In this document: piece after piece, positions 42,781 to 50,657 of the stretch
Layout: each line of letters opens with the position of its first letter
Numbering within the stretch: the stretch's first letter is position 1
NCBI RefSeq assembly: GCF_051192575.1
Contig: NZ_JBPJSQ010000011.1
Span: 62,001 to 126,000, forward strand
DNA length: 64,000 bases
Direction: 5' to 3'
From: Aestuariimicrobium soli
Lineage (GTDB): Bacteria; Actinomycetota; Actinomycetes; Propionibacteriales; Propionibacteriaceae
The notes under the pieces: generated by a model
Told to the model about the DNA's origin: nothing
Database searches by the model: none
The model's input: the letters and a program-made list of their open reading frames with translations, nothing else
Program-made: the position numbers and the translations under genes

Positions 42781-43572
42781 ATGCGTGCCGCGCGCGCGCT
42801 GCTGCGCCTGCAACTGGTGCAACTCCGATCGGCGATGGCCTACCGGGCCGACTTCTGGATCGGGGTCGTGGGAGCCGTGCTGCAGCAGGTGGTGAGCATC
42901 ACCTTCCTGGTGACCTTCTTCGGGCACGTCGACCAGTTGGGTGGGTGGACGATCGGTGAGGTGGCGATCCTGCACGGCATCGTGATGGTCGCCGCCGGTC
43001 TGGGCGAGCTGATCGGCGACGGCGTCTGGCGGCTGCGGGCGAACGTCAGCGACGGCAGCTTCGACCGGCTGCTGGTGCGCCCGGTCTCGCCGGCAGTGCA
43101 GCAGATGGGCGAGCTGTCGTCCATTCACGGCACCGGCAATGCCGGGCTGGGGATCGCGGTGATGGCGTGGGGACTGACCCACAGCCAGATCGAGTGGCAG
43201 TGGTGGACGATCCCGGTGCTGGCTCTGGCGTGTGTGTGCGGTTTCGTGAACAACACCGCCCTCAACTTCCTCAGCAACATGACGGCCTTCTGGGAGCCGG
43301 CCACCCAGTCGGCCTTCCCGACGATGGTGGCGCTGGTGCGCGACTTCGCGAAGTTCCCGCTGGACATCTACCCGCAGGTGTTGAGAGTGGTGGTCACGTT
43401 CGTCTTGCCGTATGCGGCCATCACGTTCCTGCCGACCTCGGTGGTGCTGGGCAAGGCCGGTGCCCACGGGTGGTGGGCCCTCACCCCGGTGCTGGCGGCG
43501 GGCGCGACGGCGGCCGTCGCGGCGGCGGTCTGGCGGGTCGGGCTCACCAAGTACCAGGGCGCCGGTCACTGA
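42781..43572 (+). CDS. ABC exporter permease (COG3694-like)
   Basis: 263 residues, six helices. LQLVQLRSAMAYRADFW at the start and SDGSFDRLLVRPVSPAVQQM as the conserved cytoplasmic element parallel the first permease; it ends AAVWRVGLTKYQGAGH. Third gene of the exporter operon. Its 3' end overlaps the convergent DUF2087 gene by 29 bp. Confidence 0.87.
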   Translation: MRAARALLRLQLVQLRSAMAYRADFWIGVVGAVLQQVVSITFLVTFFGHVDQLGGWTIGEVAILHGIVMVAAGLGELIGDGVWRLRANVSDGSFDRLLVRPVSPAVQQMGELSSIHGTGNAGLGIAVMAWGLTHSQIEWQWWTIPVLALACVCGFVNNTALNFLSNMTAFWEPATQSAFPTMVALVRDFAKFPLDIYPQVLRVVVTFVLPYAAITFLPTSVVLGKAGAHGWWALTPVLAAGATAAVAAAVWRVGLTKYQGAGH

Positions 43573-44122
43573 AGCGGCCCGCGCTCGCCGAGCGGTAGGT
43601 CGACGATCCGGGCGCTCGCTCGAGCCACCCGCGGTCGACGAGTTCGCGGCGAATGGCCGCCGGGTCGTCGTGCACCTCGTCGATGCGTGCATTGACCTCG
43701 TCCTCGGTGAGCGTCTCGCCGGGGTCGAAGAGTCCCGCCAGGGCTGCGTACAGCTCGGCGGCGAGGGCGGGGTCGGTGGGCATGCGCGTCACTCGTCCGA
43801 AGCGGACGAAGGCCGCCAGTCGCGGGTGATCGACCCCGATGGCGCGCCATCGTCCCTGCTCGACCAGCCCGGAGGTGAGCGTTGCGAGGGAGTCGCGGTC
43901 GAGCGCCAGCTGGTCGCCCGTGCGTGCCACCACGCCGACATCGACCAGCCGGCCTACCGTCGTCCAGAACGTCGCGGTCGCCATTCCGGTGCGGGCGCGA
44001 ACCTCGTCCGCCGGTGCGGTGCCTCCGGGGCGTGCGGGCAGCGCCGCGATCACCGCTGCGCCGGTGGGCCGCGTCAGTTCGTGGATGACGATGGCGGCTC
44101 GGTGACGATCGCGTGCGTGCAT
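43544..44122 (-). CDS. DUF2087-domain protein, probable regulator
   Basis: 192 residues from the ATG at 44122. The N-terminal half looks like a winged helix (ARTGMATATFWTTVGRLVDVGVVAR, residues ~43-67). The C-terminal half matches DUF2087, with TLTEDEVNARIDEVHDDPAAIRRELVDRGWLER. Such proteins are predicted transcription factors. It is convergent with the exporter and lies within the same repeat-bounded segment, so it may control it (inference). Confidence 0.8.
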   Translation of the reverse strand: MHARDRHRAAIVIHELTRPTGAAVIAALPARPGGTAPADEVRARTGMATATFWTTVGRLVDVGVVARTGDQLALDRDSLATLTSGLVEQGRWRAIGVDHPRLAAFVRFGRVTRMPTDPALAAELYAALAGLFDPGETLTEDEVNARIDEVHDDPAAIRRELVDRGWLERAPGSSTYRSASAGRFSDRRPGTW

Positions 44123-44170
44123 GGAGTGAGTCTGGCAGGGGTCCCGTCGGGTGATCGAGCGGGTTTCGGC

Positions 44171-44211
44171 GGCACGGCTGATCGACGAGGTGATCAAGCC
44201 CGGGTTCGCCT
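44171..44211 (+). repeat. 41-bp direct repeat, right copy (orphan add 3' end)
   Basis: Identical to 40804-40844. Read in the add frame it ends directly in a TGA stop after FA, as an intact add tail would, but no deaminase gene precedes it. Confidence 0.97.
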
Positions 44212-44244
44212 GAGTGCGGCGGGACGGTTCCGGTCGGCATCCGG

Positions 44245-44250
44245 TAGGTT
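44245..44250 (+). promoter_or_regulatory. -10 box (TAGGTT) of the RNase HI gene, leaderless
   Basis: TAGGTT ends 7 nt before the ATG at 44258, and no SD is present. Confidence 0.6.
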
Positions 44251-44257
44251 CCGCAGC

Positions 44258-45208
44258 ATGATCACCGCCGCGGCCGATGGCTCGTCCCTGTCGAACCCCG
44301 GGCCCGCCGGCTGGGCCTGGTACATCGACGACTCGCGCTGGGCGGCCGGCGGCTGGGACCACGGCACCAACAACATGGGTGAGCTGATGGCCGTGGTCGA
44401 TCTGCTGCAGCAGACCGCCGAGTCGGACGAGCCCCTGACGATCCTCTGCGACTCCCAGTACGTGATCAACTGCGCCACCAAGTGGATTCCCGGCTGGAAG
44501 CGTCGCGGCTGGCGCAAGGCCGACGGGAAGCCGGTGCTCAACGTCGACCTGCTCAAGGAACTGGACGCCGCCCTGGCGGGTCGCCGAGTGACGTTCGAAT
44601 GGGTGAAGGGCCACGCTGGCCACGAGCTCAACGAGGCAGCGGACGAACGCGCGCGCGCCGCCGCCACCGCCCACCGCGATGGGGGAGTCGTCGACCACGG
44701 ACCCGGCTTCGGCGCCTCGGTGCTGGCGGGCGCCCGGACGAAGGCGTTCGCCCCGACCGTGGTCGCTCCCGAGCCCGACCTTTTCAGCGCCGACCTGTTC
44801 AGTTCTGAGTCCGAGCCCGAGCCTCGGCGCGATCCCGGGGACTCGTCCGCCGGCCCGCTCGAGGTCGAACTGGTGGCTCTGGAGCGGAAGCTGCTCGACT
44901 CGTCGGTGCGGCGCGACCCCGCCGCGCTGGATCGGCTGCTCCACCCCGACTTCGTCGAGCACGGGCAGTCGGGCCGGGTGATCACCCGCAATCGCGCGCT
45001 CGCCGGCCTCGAGCCGGTCGGGCAGGGCCTCGGCGATCTCACCCCGCGCATCGACGTGCTCGGCATCACTCGTCTGGCGGACGACCTCGCGGCCCTGCGC
45101 TGGCGGCTGTCGCTGGGACGACGCTCGAGCCTGCGGTTCTCGCTGTGGCAGCGCACCCCGGCGGGGTGGCAACTGCGGTTTCACCAGGGCACGACGATCC
45201 CCGACTGA
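44258..45208 (+). CDS. ribonuclease HI fused to a C-terminal DUF4440/SnoaL-like domain
   Basis: 316 residues. RNase HI domain (~1-140) with all catalytic acids: Asp in TAAADGSSLSNPGP, Glu in NNMGELMAVVD, Asp in ILCDSQYVI and Asp in NEAADERA. It degrades RNA in RNA-DNA hybrids. After a ~55-residue acidic/Ser linker, the C-terminus (~200-316) is a DUF4440 NTF2-like fold with LLDSSVRRDPAALDRLLHPDFVEHG and FSLWQRTPAGWQLRFHQGT. The extra domain may bind a ligand or partner. Its function is unknown. Confidence 0.9.
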   Translation: MITAAADGSSLSNPGPAGWAWYIDDSRWAAGGWDHGTNNMGELMAVVDLLQQTAESDEPLTILCDSQYVINCATKWIPGWKRRGWRKADGKPVLNVDLLKELDAALAGRRVTFEWVKGHAGHELNEAADERARAAATAHRDGGVVDHGPGFGASVLAGARTKAFAPTVVAPEPDLFSADLFSSESEPEPRRDPGDSSAGPLEVELVALERKLLDSSVRRDPAALDRLLHPDFVEHGQSGRVITRNRALAGLEPVGQGLGDLTPRIDVLGITRLADDLAALRWRLSLGRRSSLRFSLWQRTPAGWQLRFHQGTTIPD

Positions 45209-45227
45209 GGTAGCTGGGGAGTTCCGT

Positions 45228-45377
45228 TGGTCGAGTAGGTCGCCTGCGACCGTGTCGAGGCCACGGGTCGGCGGCGGTCGGTGATCTCGACACGTCGCTC
45301 GTTCCTCGCTCCTACTCGATCAGCGGGGCCGGGGAGCTCGTTGCTCGCTCCTACTCGATCAGCGGGGCTGGGGCGCT
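45228..45377. repeat. intergenic inverted repeat plus 39-bp tandem duplication
   Basis: GGTCGAGTAGG near 45229 pairs with CCTACTCGATC near 45311, and TGTCGAG pairs with CTCGACA, forming a long interrupted palindrome. The right arm is then duplicated with period 39 (45300-45338 and 45339-45377, 4 mismatches). Sequences of this TCGAGTAGG/CCTACTCGA type are common dispersed intergenic repeats in related actinobacteria. The 227-bp gap 45209-45435 contains no gene. Confidence 0.85.
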
Positions 45378-45422
45378 GGTTCGGTCGGGTTGACCGCGGC
45401 GAGGGCACCGTCTGCCGGGCGA

Positions 45423-45428
45423 TAGGCT
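45423..45428 (+). promoter_or_regulatory. -10 box (TAGGCT) of metG, leaderless
   Basis: TAGGCT ends 7 nt before the ATG at 45436. No SD, T-box or other leader structure is present. Confidence 0.6.
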
Positions 45429-45435
45429 GGCCCGC

Positions 45436-47220
45436 ATGTGTGCCAACATCCTTGCTGCCGTGGCCTGGCCCTATGCCAATGGCCCCCGTCACATCGGTCA
45501 CGTCTCCGGTTTTGGCGTGCCCTCCGACGTGTTCAGCAGGTACATGCGCATGGCGGGCCACAACGTGCTGATGGTCTCGGGCACCGACGAGCACGGCACC
45601 GCGATCCAGGTGAAGGCCGACCAAGAGGGCGCCACCGCCCGCGAGACGGCCGACAAGTACCACCGCATCATCGCCGAAGATCTGCAGGGTCTGGGCCTCA
45701 CCTACGACCTCTACACCCGCACCACCACCGCCAACCACTACGAGGTGGTGCAGGAGGTCTTCCGCACGCTGTACGCCAACGGCTATGTGGTGAAGCAGAC
45801 CCAGATGGGGGCCCTCTCGCCGTCGACCGGGCGCACCCTGCCCGACCGCTTCATCGAGGGCACCTGCCCGATCTGTGGCTTCGACGGTGCCCGCGGTGAC
45901 CAGTGCGACAACTGCGGCAACCAGCTCGACCCGATCGACCTGCTGCACCCGAAGAGCCGCATCAACGGCGAGACCCCCGAGTTCGTCGAGACCGAGCACT
46001 TCTTCCTCGACCTGCCCGCTCTGGCCGAGGAACTCGGCCGCTGGCTCGAGACCCGCACTGATTGGCGCCCCAACGTGCTGCGGTTCAGCCACAACCTGCT
46101 CAAGGACCTGCGTCCGCGCGCCATCACCCGCGACCTCGACTGGGGGGTGCCCATCCCCGTCGAGGGTTGGGAGACCAACCAGATGAAGCGCATCTACGTC
46201 TGGTTCGACGCCGTCATCGGCTACCTGTCCGCCTCGGTGGAGTGGGCCAAGCGTTCCGGTGACCCCGACGCCTGGAAGACGTTCTGGCACGACGAGCAGG
46301 CCAAGAGCTACTACTTCATGGGCAAGGACAACATCGTCTTCCACTCCGTCATTTGGCCCGGCATCCTCCTCGGCGTCAACGGTGAGGGGGCCAAGGGCGG
46401 CGAACCGTCGTCCGCGCTGGGCACCCTCGACCTGCCCACCGAGATCGTGTCGAGCGAGTTCCTCACCATGAAGGGCTCCAAGGTGGCCTCGAGCCGCGGT
46501 GGCGCGATCTACGTGCGTGAGTTCCTGCGCGACTTCGGCCCCGACGCCCTGCGCTACTTCATCGCGGTCGCCGGCCCCGAGAACCAGGACACCGACTTCA
46601 CCTGGGAGGAGTTCGTGCGCCGCACCAACTTCGAGCTCGCCAACGAGTGGGGCAACCTGGTGAACCGCTCCATCTCGATGGCCCACAAGAACGTCGGCGC
46701 CATTCCCGCCCTCACCGACCCCACGGACGACGACCTCGCCCTGCTGGCGGCCTCGAAGGATGCCTTCACGACGGTCGGCGACCTGCTGGCCGGCGCCAAG
46801 TTCAAGGCGGCCATCACCGAGGCCATGCGCATCGTCTCGCTCGCCAACCGCTACCTCTCCGACCAGGAGCCGTGGAAGCTGAAGGACGACCCGACCCGCC
46901 GCGACACCGTGCTGCACGTGGCGCTGCAGGTGGTGCAGGACGCCAACACCCTGCTCACCCCGTTCCTGCCGCACGCCGCCCAGAAGATCCACGAGGCGCT
47001 CGGCGGCACCGGCGTCTGGGCCGCCCAGCCCGACCTCGTCGAGGTCACCGAGGGCGAGATCACCTACCCGGTGCTGACGGGCGACTACACCGCCCAGCAG
47101 GCCGTGTGGGAGTCCCGCCCCATCGAGGTCGGACGACCGCTGGCCAAGCCGAGCCCGCTGTTCGCGAAGCTGGACGAGGCCCTGGGTCAGACCGGCCCGG
47201 ACTGGGCGCCGATCGGCTGA
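45436..47220 (+). CDS. metG: methionine-tRNA ligase
   Basis: 594 residues. Class I aminoacyl-tRNA synthetase: HIGH motif in AWPYANGPRHIGHVSG, zinc knuckle CPICGF...CDNCGN (~145-162), WFDAVIGYLSA, and the KMSKS loop as MKGSKVASSRG, where only the first Lys is kept, as in the mycobacterial type (KFSTS). An anticodon-binding helical domain follows (NEWGNLVNRSISMAHKN). No C-terminal tRNA-binding appendix. The 3' end overlaps the convergent CPBP gene by 34 bp. Confidence 0.97.
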   Translation: MCANILAAVAWPYANGPRHIGHVSGFGVPSDVFSRYMRMAGHNVLMVSGTDEHGTAIQVKADQEGATARETADKYHRIIAEDLQGLGLTYDLYTRTTTANHYEVVQEVFRTLYANGYVVKQTQMGALSPSTGRTLPDRFIEGTCPICGFDGARGDQCDNCGNQLDPIDLLHPKSRINGETPEFVETEHFFLDLPALAEELGRWLETRTDWRPNVLRFSHNLLKDLRPRAITRDLDWGVPIPVEGWETNQMKRIYVWFDAVIGYLSASVEWAKRSGDPDAWKTFWHDEQAKSYYFMGKDNIVFHSVIWPGILLGVNGEGAKGGEPSSALGTLDLPTEIVSSEFLTMKGSKVASSRGGAIYVREFLRDFGPDALRYFIAVAGPENQDTDFTWEEFVRRTNFELANEWGNLVNRSISMAHKNVGAIPALTDPTDDDLALLAASKDAFTTVGDLLAGAKFKAAITEAMRIVSLANRYLSDQEPWKLKDDPTRRDTVLHVALQVVQDANTLLTPFLPHAAQKIHEALGGTGVWAAQPDLVEVTEGEITYPVLTGDYTAQQAVWESRPIEVGRPLAKPSPLFAKLDEALGQTGPDWAPIG

Positions 47221-48161
47221 GCCTCGGCCTCCTCCGCCCGAGCGTTCCGCACCCGGGCGGGGGCGACGACTCGTCCGTGGCGGTGCAGCCAGCGGGCACC
47301 CACCACGGTGACCACGCTGAGCAGCACGACGGTGATCAGGCTCGCCTCGATGCCGAACGTGCCCCCCGAGAGCAGGGTGGGGCCGTGCGGATGGCTGCGG
47401 AGCAGTCCGTTGCCCTCGGTGGCGGTGCCCGAGACGACCGAGCCGAGCAGCGGCCCCTGCACGACGTTCCAGGCGGCGTGAATGCCCATCATCAGCACCA
47501 GGTTGCGGGTGATGGCGTACAGCACGGCGAACATCAGCCCGGCCTCGATGGCGATCGCGAGCGCACCCCACCACGTGCCCTCGGGGTTGGCGAGGTGGGC
47601 GGCGCCGAAGATGACACCCGAGATGGCCATCGCCCACCAGGTGCCCAGCCCGCGCTCGATGAGCCGGTAGATGACCCCGCGGAAGATGATCTCCTCGGAG
47701 ACCCCCGCGATCAGGCCCACCTGGAGCAGTTGCCAGCCGAGCCCGTGCACGTCGGGATTGGTGCCCTCGAAGACCCGCAGGCCGGCGACGGTGAGCACGC
47801 CGGTGCACACCAGCATGAGCACGGCTCCGACGGCCAGCCCCACCCAGGCACCGTGCAGACCGCGTCGACCGCGCAGCTCGAACGGGTGGGCCAGCCGGCG
47901 CTCGAAGGCCAGCATGGCCACGTATCCACCGATCGAGCCGACCAGTTGGCCGAGCGCGGCCACCGTCGTCCGGGCGTCGCCCTCGGGTGCGAGCATCGAC
48001 AGCCCGCCGCCCAGCGCCAGCCCGATCACCAGCGCCACCACGAACGAGACCCAGCGCAGGTGCGTGCTCAGCGTCGACAACGTGCCCGGTTGGTCGTGGG
48101 TCAGCCCGTCGGCGCGCAGGGGTCGGCCGTCGAGGGCGCCCCGCAGGGTGTCGGTGGTCAC
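47187..48161 (-). CDS. CPBP-family intramembrane metalloprotease
   Basis: 324 residues, about eight helices. Abi/CAAX motifs: SEEIIFRGVIYRL (Glu-Glu and Arg), GAAHLANPEG (His) and NLVLMMGIHAAWN (His, Asn). Members cleave prenylated or membrane-embedded peptides, or act in bacteriocin self-immunity. Third gene of a coupled operon: its ATG overlaps the stop of the preceding kinase-like gene (ATGA, 48158-48161). Confidence 0.9.
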   Translation of the reverse strand: MTTDTLRGALDGRPLRADGLTHDQPGTLSTLSTHLRWVSFVVALVIGLALGGGLSMLAPEGDARTTVAALGQLVGSIGGYVAMLAFERRLAHPFELRGRRGLHGAWVGLAVGAVLMLVCTGVLTVAGLRVFEGTNPDVHGLGWQLLQVGLIAGVSEEIIFRGVIYRLIERGLGTWWAMAISGVIFGAAHLANPEGTWWGALAIAIEAGLMFAVLYAITRNLVLMMGIHAAWNVVQGPLLGSVVSGTATEGNGLLRSHPHGPTLLSGGTFGIEASLITVVLLSVVTVVGARWLHRHGRVVAPARVRNARAEEAEAQPIGAQSGPV

Positions 48162-48742
48162 CTCGTCATCATGCTCGCGATGCGGGTCAGCGCCCGTCGC
48201 ATGCCCAACGGACGAAAGCCCCGCTGCAGCGCCTCCCGCCGCAGGTGGGGCTCCTGCCGCATCAGGGCCAACCCGCGCCGCACCAGCACCCCCGGTGGTT
48301 TGCGGTGCTCGGCCAGGTCACGGCGCAGTCGGCGGGAGAAGTTGAACAGCCTGGGCCGGTCGAGCCAGATGGCGTCGACGTTGACCTCGGCCGCCCGCAG
48401 CGGTGCCAGCAGCAGGGGGGCGAAGATGCCCTCGCAGATCACCGCCGGCGCATCGCCCAGGTCGAACACCTGGGTGCCGACGGCGCGGTTCTGGCTGATC
48501 TCGTAGTGGGGAATGACGGCTCGTCCGACCTCGAGAATCTCGCGCAACGCCGCGACGGCCGCGTCACAGTCCCAGGAGTCGGGGTGGTCCCAGTCGATGA
48601 TGCCCAGGGTGCGGGGCATGCCGGGGTGGGTGTCGTCACGGTAGAAGTCATCGAGCCTGAGCTGCGGCAGACCGAGTCGACCGGCCAACCGCGACTTGCC
48701 CGAACCCGACGGCCCCGCGACCAGGATGACGGATCGGCTCAC
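48158..48742 (-). CDS. uridine-kinase-like P-loop kinase
   Basis: 194 residues from GTG 48742, inside a GTGA overlap with the DUF2207 gene. Intact Walker A AGPSGSGKSRLA at residues ~9-20, the lid and base region LRLDDFYRDDTHPGMPR, IIDWDHPDSWD, VIPHYEISQNRA and Walker B-like AVICEGIF, the typical order of uridine/pantothenate kinase-fold enzymes. The C-terminus is Arg-rich. Unlike the relative at 23446 the Lys is present, so it should be active; the substrate is probably a nucleoside but unproven. Confidence 0.82.
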   Translation of the reverse strand: MSRSVILVAGPSGSGKSRLAGRLGLPQLRLDDFYRDDTHPGMPRTLGIIDWDHPDSWDCDAAVAALREILEVGRAVIPHYEISQNRAVGTQVFDLGDAPAVICEGIFAPLLLAPLRAAEVNVDAIWLDRPRLFNFSRRLRRDLAEHRKPPGVLVRRGLALMRQEPHLRREALQRGFRPLGMRRALTRIASMMTR

Positions 48743-50571
48743 CAGCCACCGACCGAGCCACCGCCGACACCGCCACCACCGGAGAAGCCCGAACCGCCGC
48801 CGGAACCGGACGACGCGCTGGCCGCCGACACCGCCGACTGCAGCGACGAGGTCATCGCCCCGGTCATGGCGTCGACGGACTGGGCGAAGGCGTACTGGGT
48901 GCCCCAGTAGTACCCGCCCCCGTACCAGGTGGTGTCGGGGTGGTAGCGCCCGCTGGCCTCGAGCTGCTGGAAGACCTTGACCCACCGGTCGGCGACCCCG
49001 AAGACGGTGGCATAGGGCAGGTAGCGCGAGAAGACGTCGATGCCCTCCTCGAACTTGATCTGGTCGGCCTCGGCGGTCGCCAGGTAGGTGCGGAAGCCGA
49101 TGGCCTGGGCCAGGGCCGCGGAACCGACGGCGGTGCGGGCGGGCATCCGGCCGTGGAGCGCGAGCAGCACGAGGCCGGCGAGCGCCACCCCGATGCCGAT
49201 CCAACCCCACCCGAACTGGCCGAGCACGAACGCCCCGCCGAGCCCCGCCAGGGTCACGACGGCACCGAGCATGAGCGCCGCGGAGCGGGTCACGCTGGGC
49301 TTGCGCTTGAACCAGCCCAACGAGACCACGCGCTGCTCGAGTTCGGGCTTGCCCAGCCGCAGGATCGACGAGTTGTCCTTGTCGGCCAGGTCATGGTTGG
49401 TGACCTCCAGCTGGTTGCCGAACACCCGGGCCAGCAGTTGCTTCTCGTAGCCGCGCAGGTCGTCGTCCGGGGGGTTGACGGCCCGGGCCAGCGTGAAGTT
49501 CTTCGGTCGTTCGGGGTCGGGACGAATCTGCAGGTGTCCGCGCACGGCCAGGTCGAGAATGCCGGCGGTCACGTCACGGCTGTCGGCCCGCTCGTCGATC
49601 AGCACGCCGATCTCACCGGGGGCGATGCCGCGCGGGGGAGTGAACTGCACGGGGATCTCGCGTCGTCCGGCGTAGCCCACCCGCTCGTCGCCGCCGGCCA
49701 CGGGCACCATGCCCGGGGCCAGCCCGATGTAGCTCTGGTCGCGGCCCCGGCGGGCCACCATGGTGCCCACGAGGCCGATGCCCAGCGCCGCGGCGAGTCC
49801 GCCGCCGATCAGCGGGGCCGGCTCGGTGGGGAACATGTTCCCGGGGTGCACGCGCTTGGTGTAGATCGGCTGCACGCCGGGGAAGGTGCCGGCGGGGAAG
49901 CCGGAGACCACCTGCATGCCCTGACCCTTCGTGAGCCGGTCGGCGTGGAAGGTGGTGCTGCGCGACCCGGCCGACGACGCCTCACAAGCCACCGTCATCG
50001 AGCGTCCCTCGAAGCAGGCGGTCTTGCTGGTCGCCGCGGGACCGGTGACCTTCACGGTCAGGTTGTTGATCGGCACCTGGTCGGCGAAGACGACGTTCCA
50101 GTTGAACTCGTCGAGGCCCGACCCGGGGGCCTTCGGGTTGACGATGCCCCGGGCGGTGTAGGTGATGCGGTAGTTCTGCTTGCCGGTGAAGGTGCGGCCC
50201 TCCGAGCCGATGCGAATCACCTTGCCCTGCGACCGGGACGTGATCTTGACGGCGGTGTTGGCCCCGGTGGACGAGGTGACGGAGTCAAGATCGACGTCGA
50301 TCACCCGCCACTTGTCGGGGTCGTCGGGCACGCGCATCTTCGTCACCAGGGTGACGAAGGGGCCGTGGCCCTCGTCGTCGGAGAAGTCGAAGTCGAGGTC
50401 GACCGTCACCTTGGTGGTGCCGTCGGCCTGCACGTCGGCGGTCACGTCATAGCGACTGACATTCCAGGACGACGGCGTCTCGTCGTCATCGGCCATCGCC
50501 CGTGGCGCGGCCAGCATGACCATCGCGACGGACAGGAGCAGCGCGCCGAGCAGGGAGAGCAGCCTCTTCAT
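48739..50571 (-). CDS. DUF2207 membrane protein
   Basis: 610 residues. Signal peptide (~1-27, LLSLLGALLLSVAMVMLAAPRAMA), a large extracellular beta-rich DUF2207 domain (~35-235; YDVTADVQADGTTKVTVDLDFDF), one TM (~262-282), a cytoplasmic domain (DERADSRDVTAGILDLAVRGHL), paired TMs (~430-475), a segment RTYLATAEADQIKFEEGIDVFSRYLPYATVFG typical of the family, and a Gly/Ser-rich tail. Predicted envelope protein of unknown function. First gene of the operon with the kinase-like and CPBP genes. Confidence 0.88.
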   Translation of the reverse strand: MKRLLSLLGALLLSVAMVMLAAPRAMADDDETPSSWNVSRYDVTADVQADGTTKVTVDLDFDFSDDEGHGPFVTLVTKMRVPDDPDKWRVIDVDLDSVTSSTGANTAVKITSRSQGKVIRIGSEGRTFTGKQNYRITYTARGIVNPKAPGSGLDEFNWNVVFADQVPINNLTVKVTGPAATSKTACFEGRSMTVACEASSAGSRSTTFHADRLTKGQGMQVVSGFPAGTFPGVQPIYTKRVHPGNMFPTEPAPLIGGGLAAALGIGLVGTMVARRGRDQSYIGLAPGMVPVAGGDERVGYAGRREIPVQFTPPRGIAPGEIGVLIDERADSRDVTAGILDLAVRGHLQIRPDPERPKNFTLARAVNPPDDDLRGYEKQLLARVFGNQLEVTNHDLADKDNSSILRLGKPELEQRVVSLGWFKRKPSVTRSAALMLGAVVTLAGLGGAFVLGQFGWGWIGIGVALAGLVLLALHGRMPARTAVGSAALAQAIGFRTYLATAEADQIKFEEGIDVFSRYLPYATVFGVADRWVKVFQQLEASGRYHPDTTWYGGGYYWGTQYAFAQSVDAMTGAMTSSLQSAVSAASASSGSGGGSGFSGGGGVGGGSVGGW

Positions 50572-50577
50572 GCCCCC

Positions 50578-50583
50578 AGACTA
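50578..50583 (-). promoter_or_regulatory. -10 box (TAGTCT) of the DUF2207 operon, leaderless
   Basis: TAGTCT ends 6 nt before the ATG at 50571. The intervening GGGGGC could also serve as a weak SD, so leaderless status is less certain here. Confidence 0.5.
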
Positions 50584-50616
50584 GTGAGCCGACGTCTCAG
50601 ACCCCCAACACCTCAG

Positions 50617-50657
50617 ACACCCAGAAACTCACACACCCAGAAACTCACACACCCAGA
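50617..50657 (+). repeat. 2.5 tandem copies of a 16-bp unit at the 3' end of the phosphosugar mutase gene
   Basis: ACACCCAGAAACTCAC at 50617-50632 and 50633-50648, then ACACCCAGA at 50649-50657. The array spans the mutase stop (50645-50647), so the last codons and stop come from the repeat and each unit offers a spare stop in the same series. Confidence 0.9.

Noticed and set aside
40898..44122. Exporter block as part of a transposon, prophage or integrative element.
   Set aside because: No transposase, integrase, terminal inverted repeats or base-composition change were found. Only the 41-bp direct repeats support insertion, so no named mobile element is called.
45209..45435. T-box or other tRNA-sensing leader for metG.
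   Set aside because: The -10 box lies 7 nt before the ATG, leaving no leader, and the upstream structure is a dispersed repeat.
46482..46510. metG KMSKS motif changed to KVASS.
   Set aside because: The mycobacterial-type enzymes also keep only the first Lys (KFSTS), so this is within family variation.
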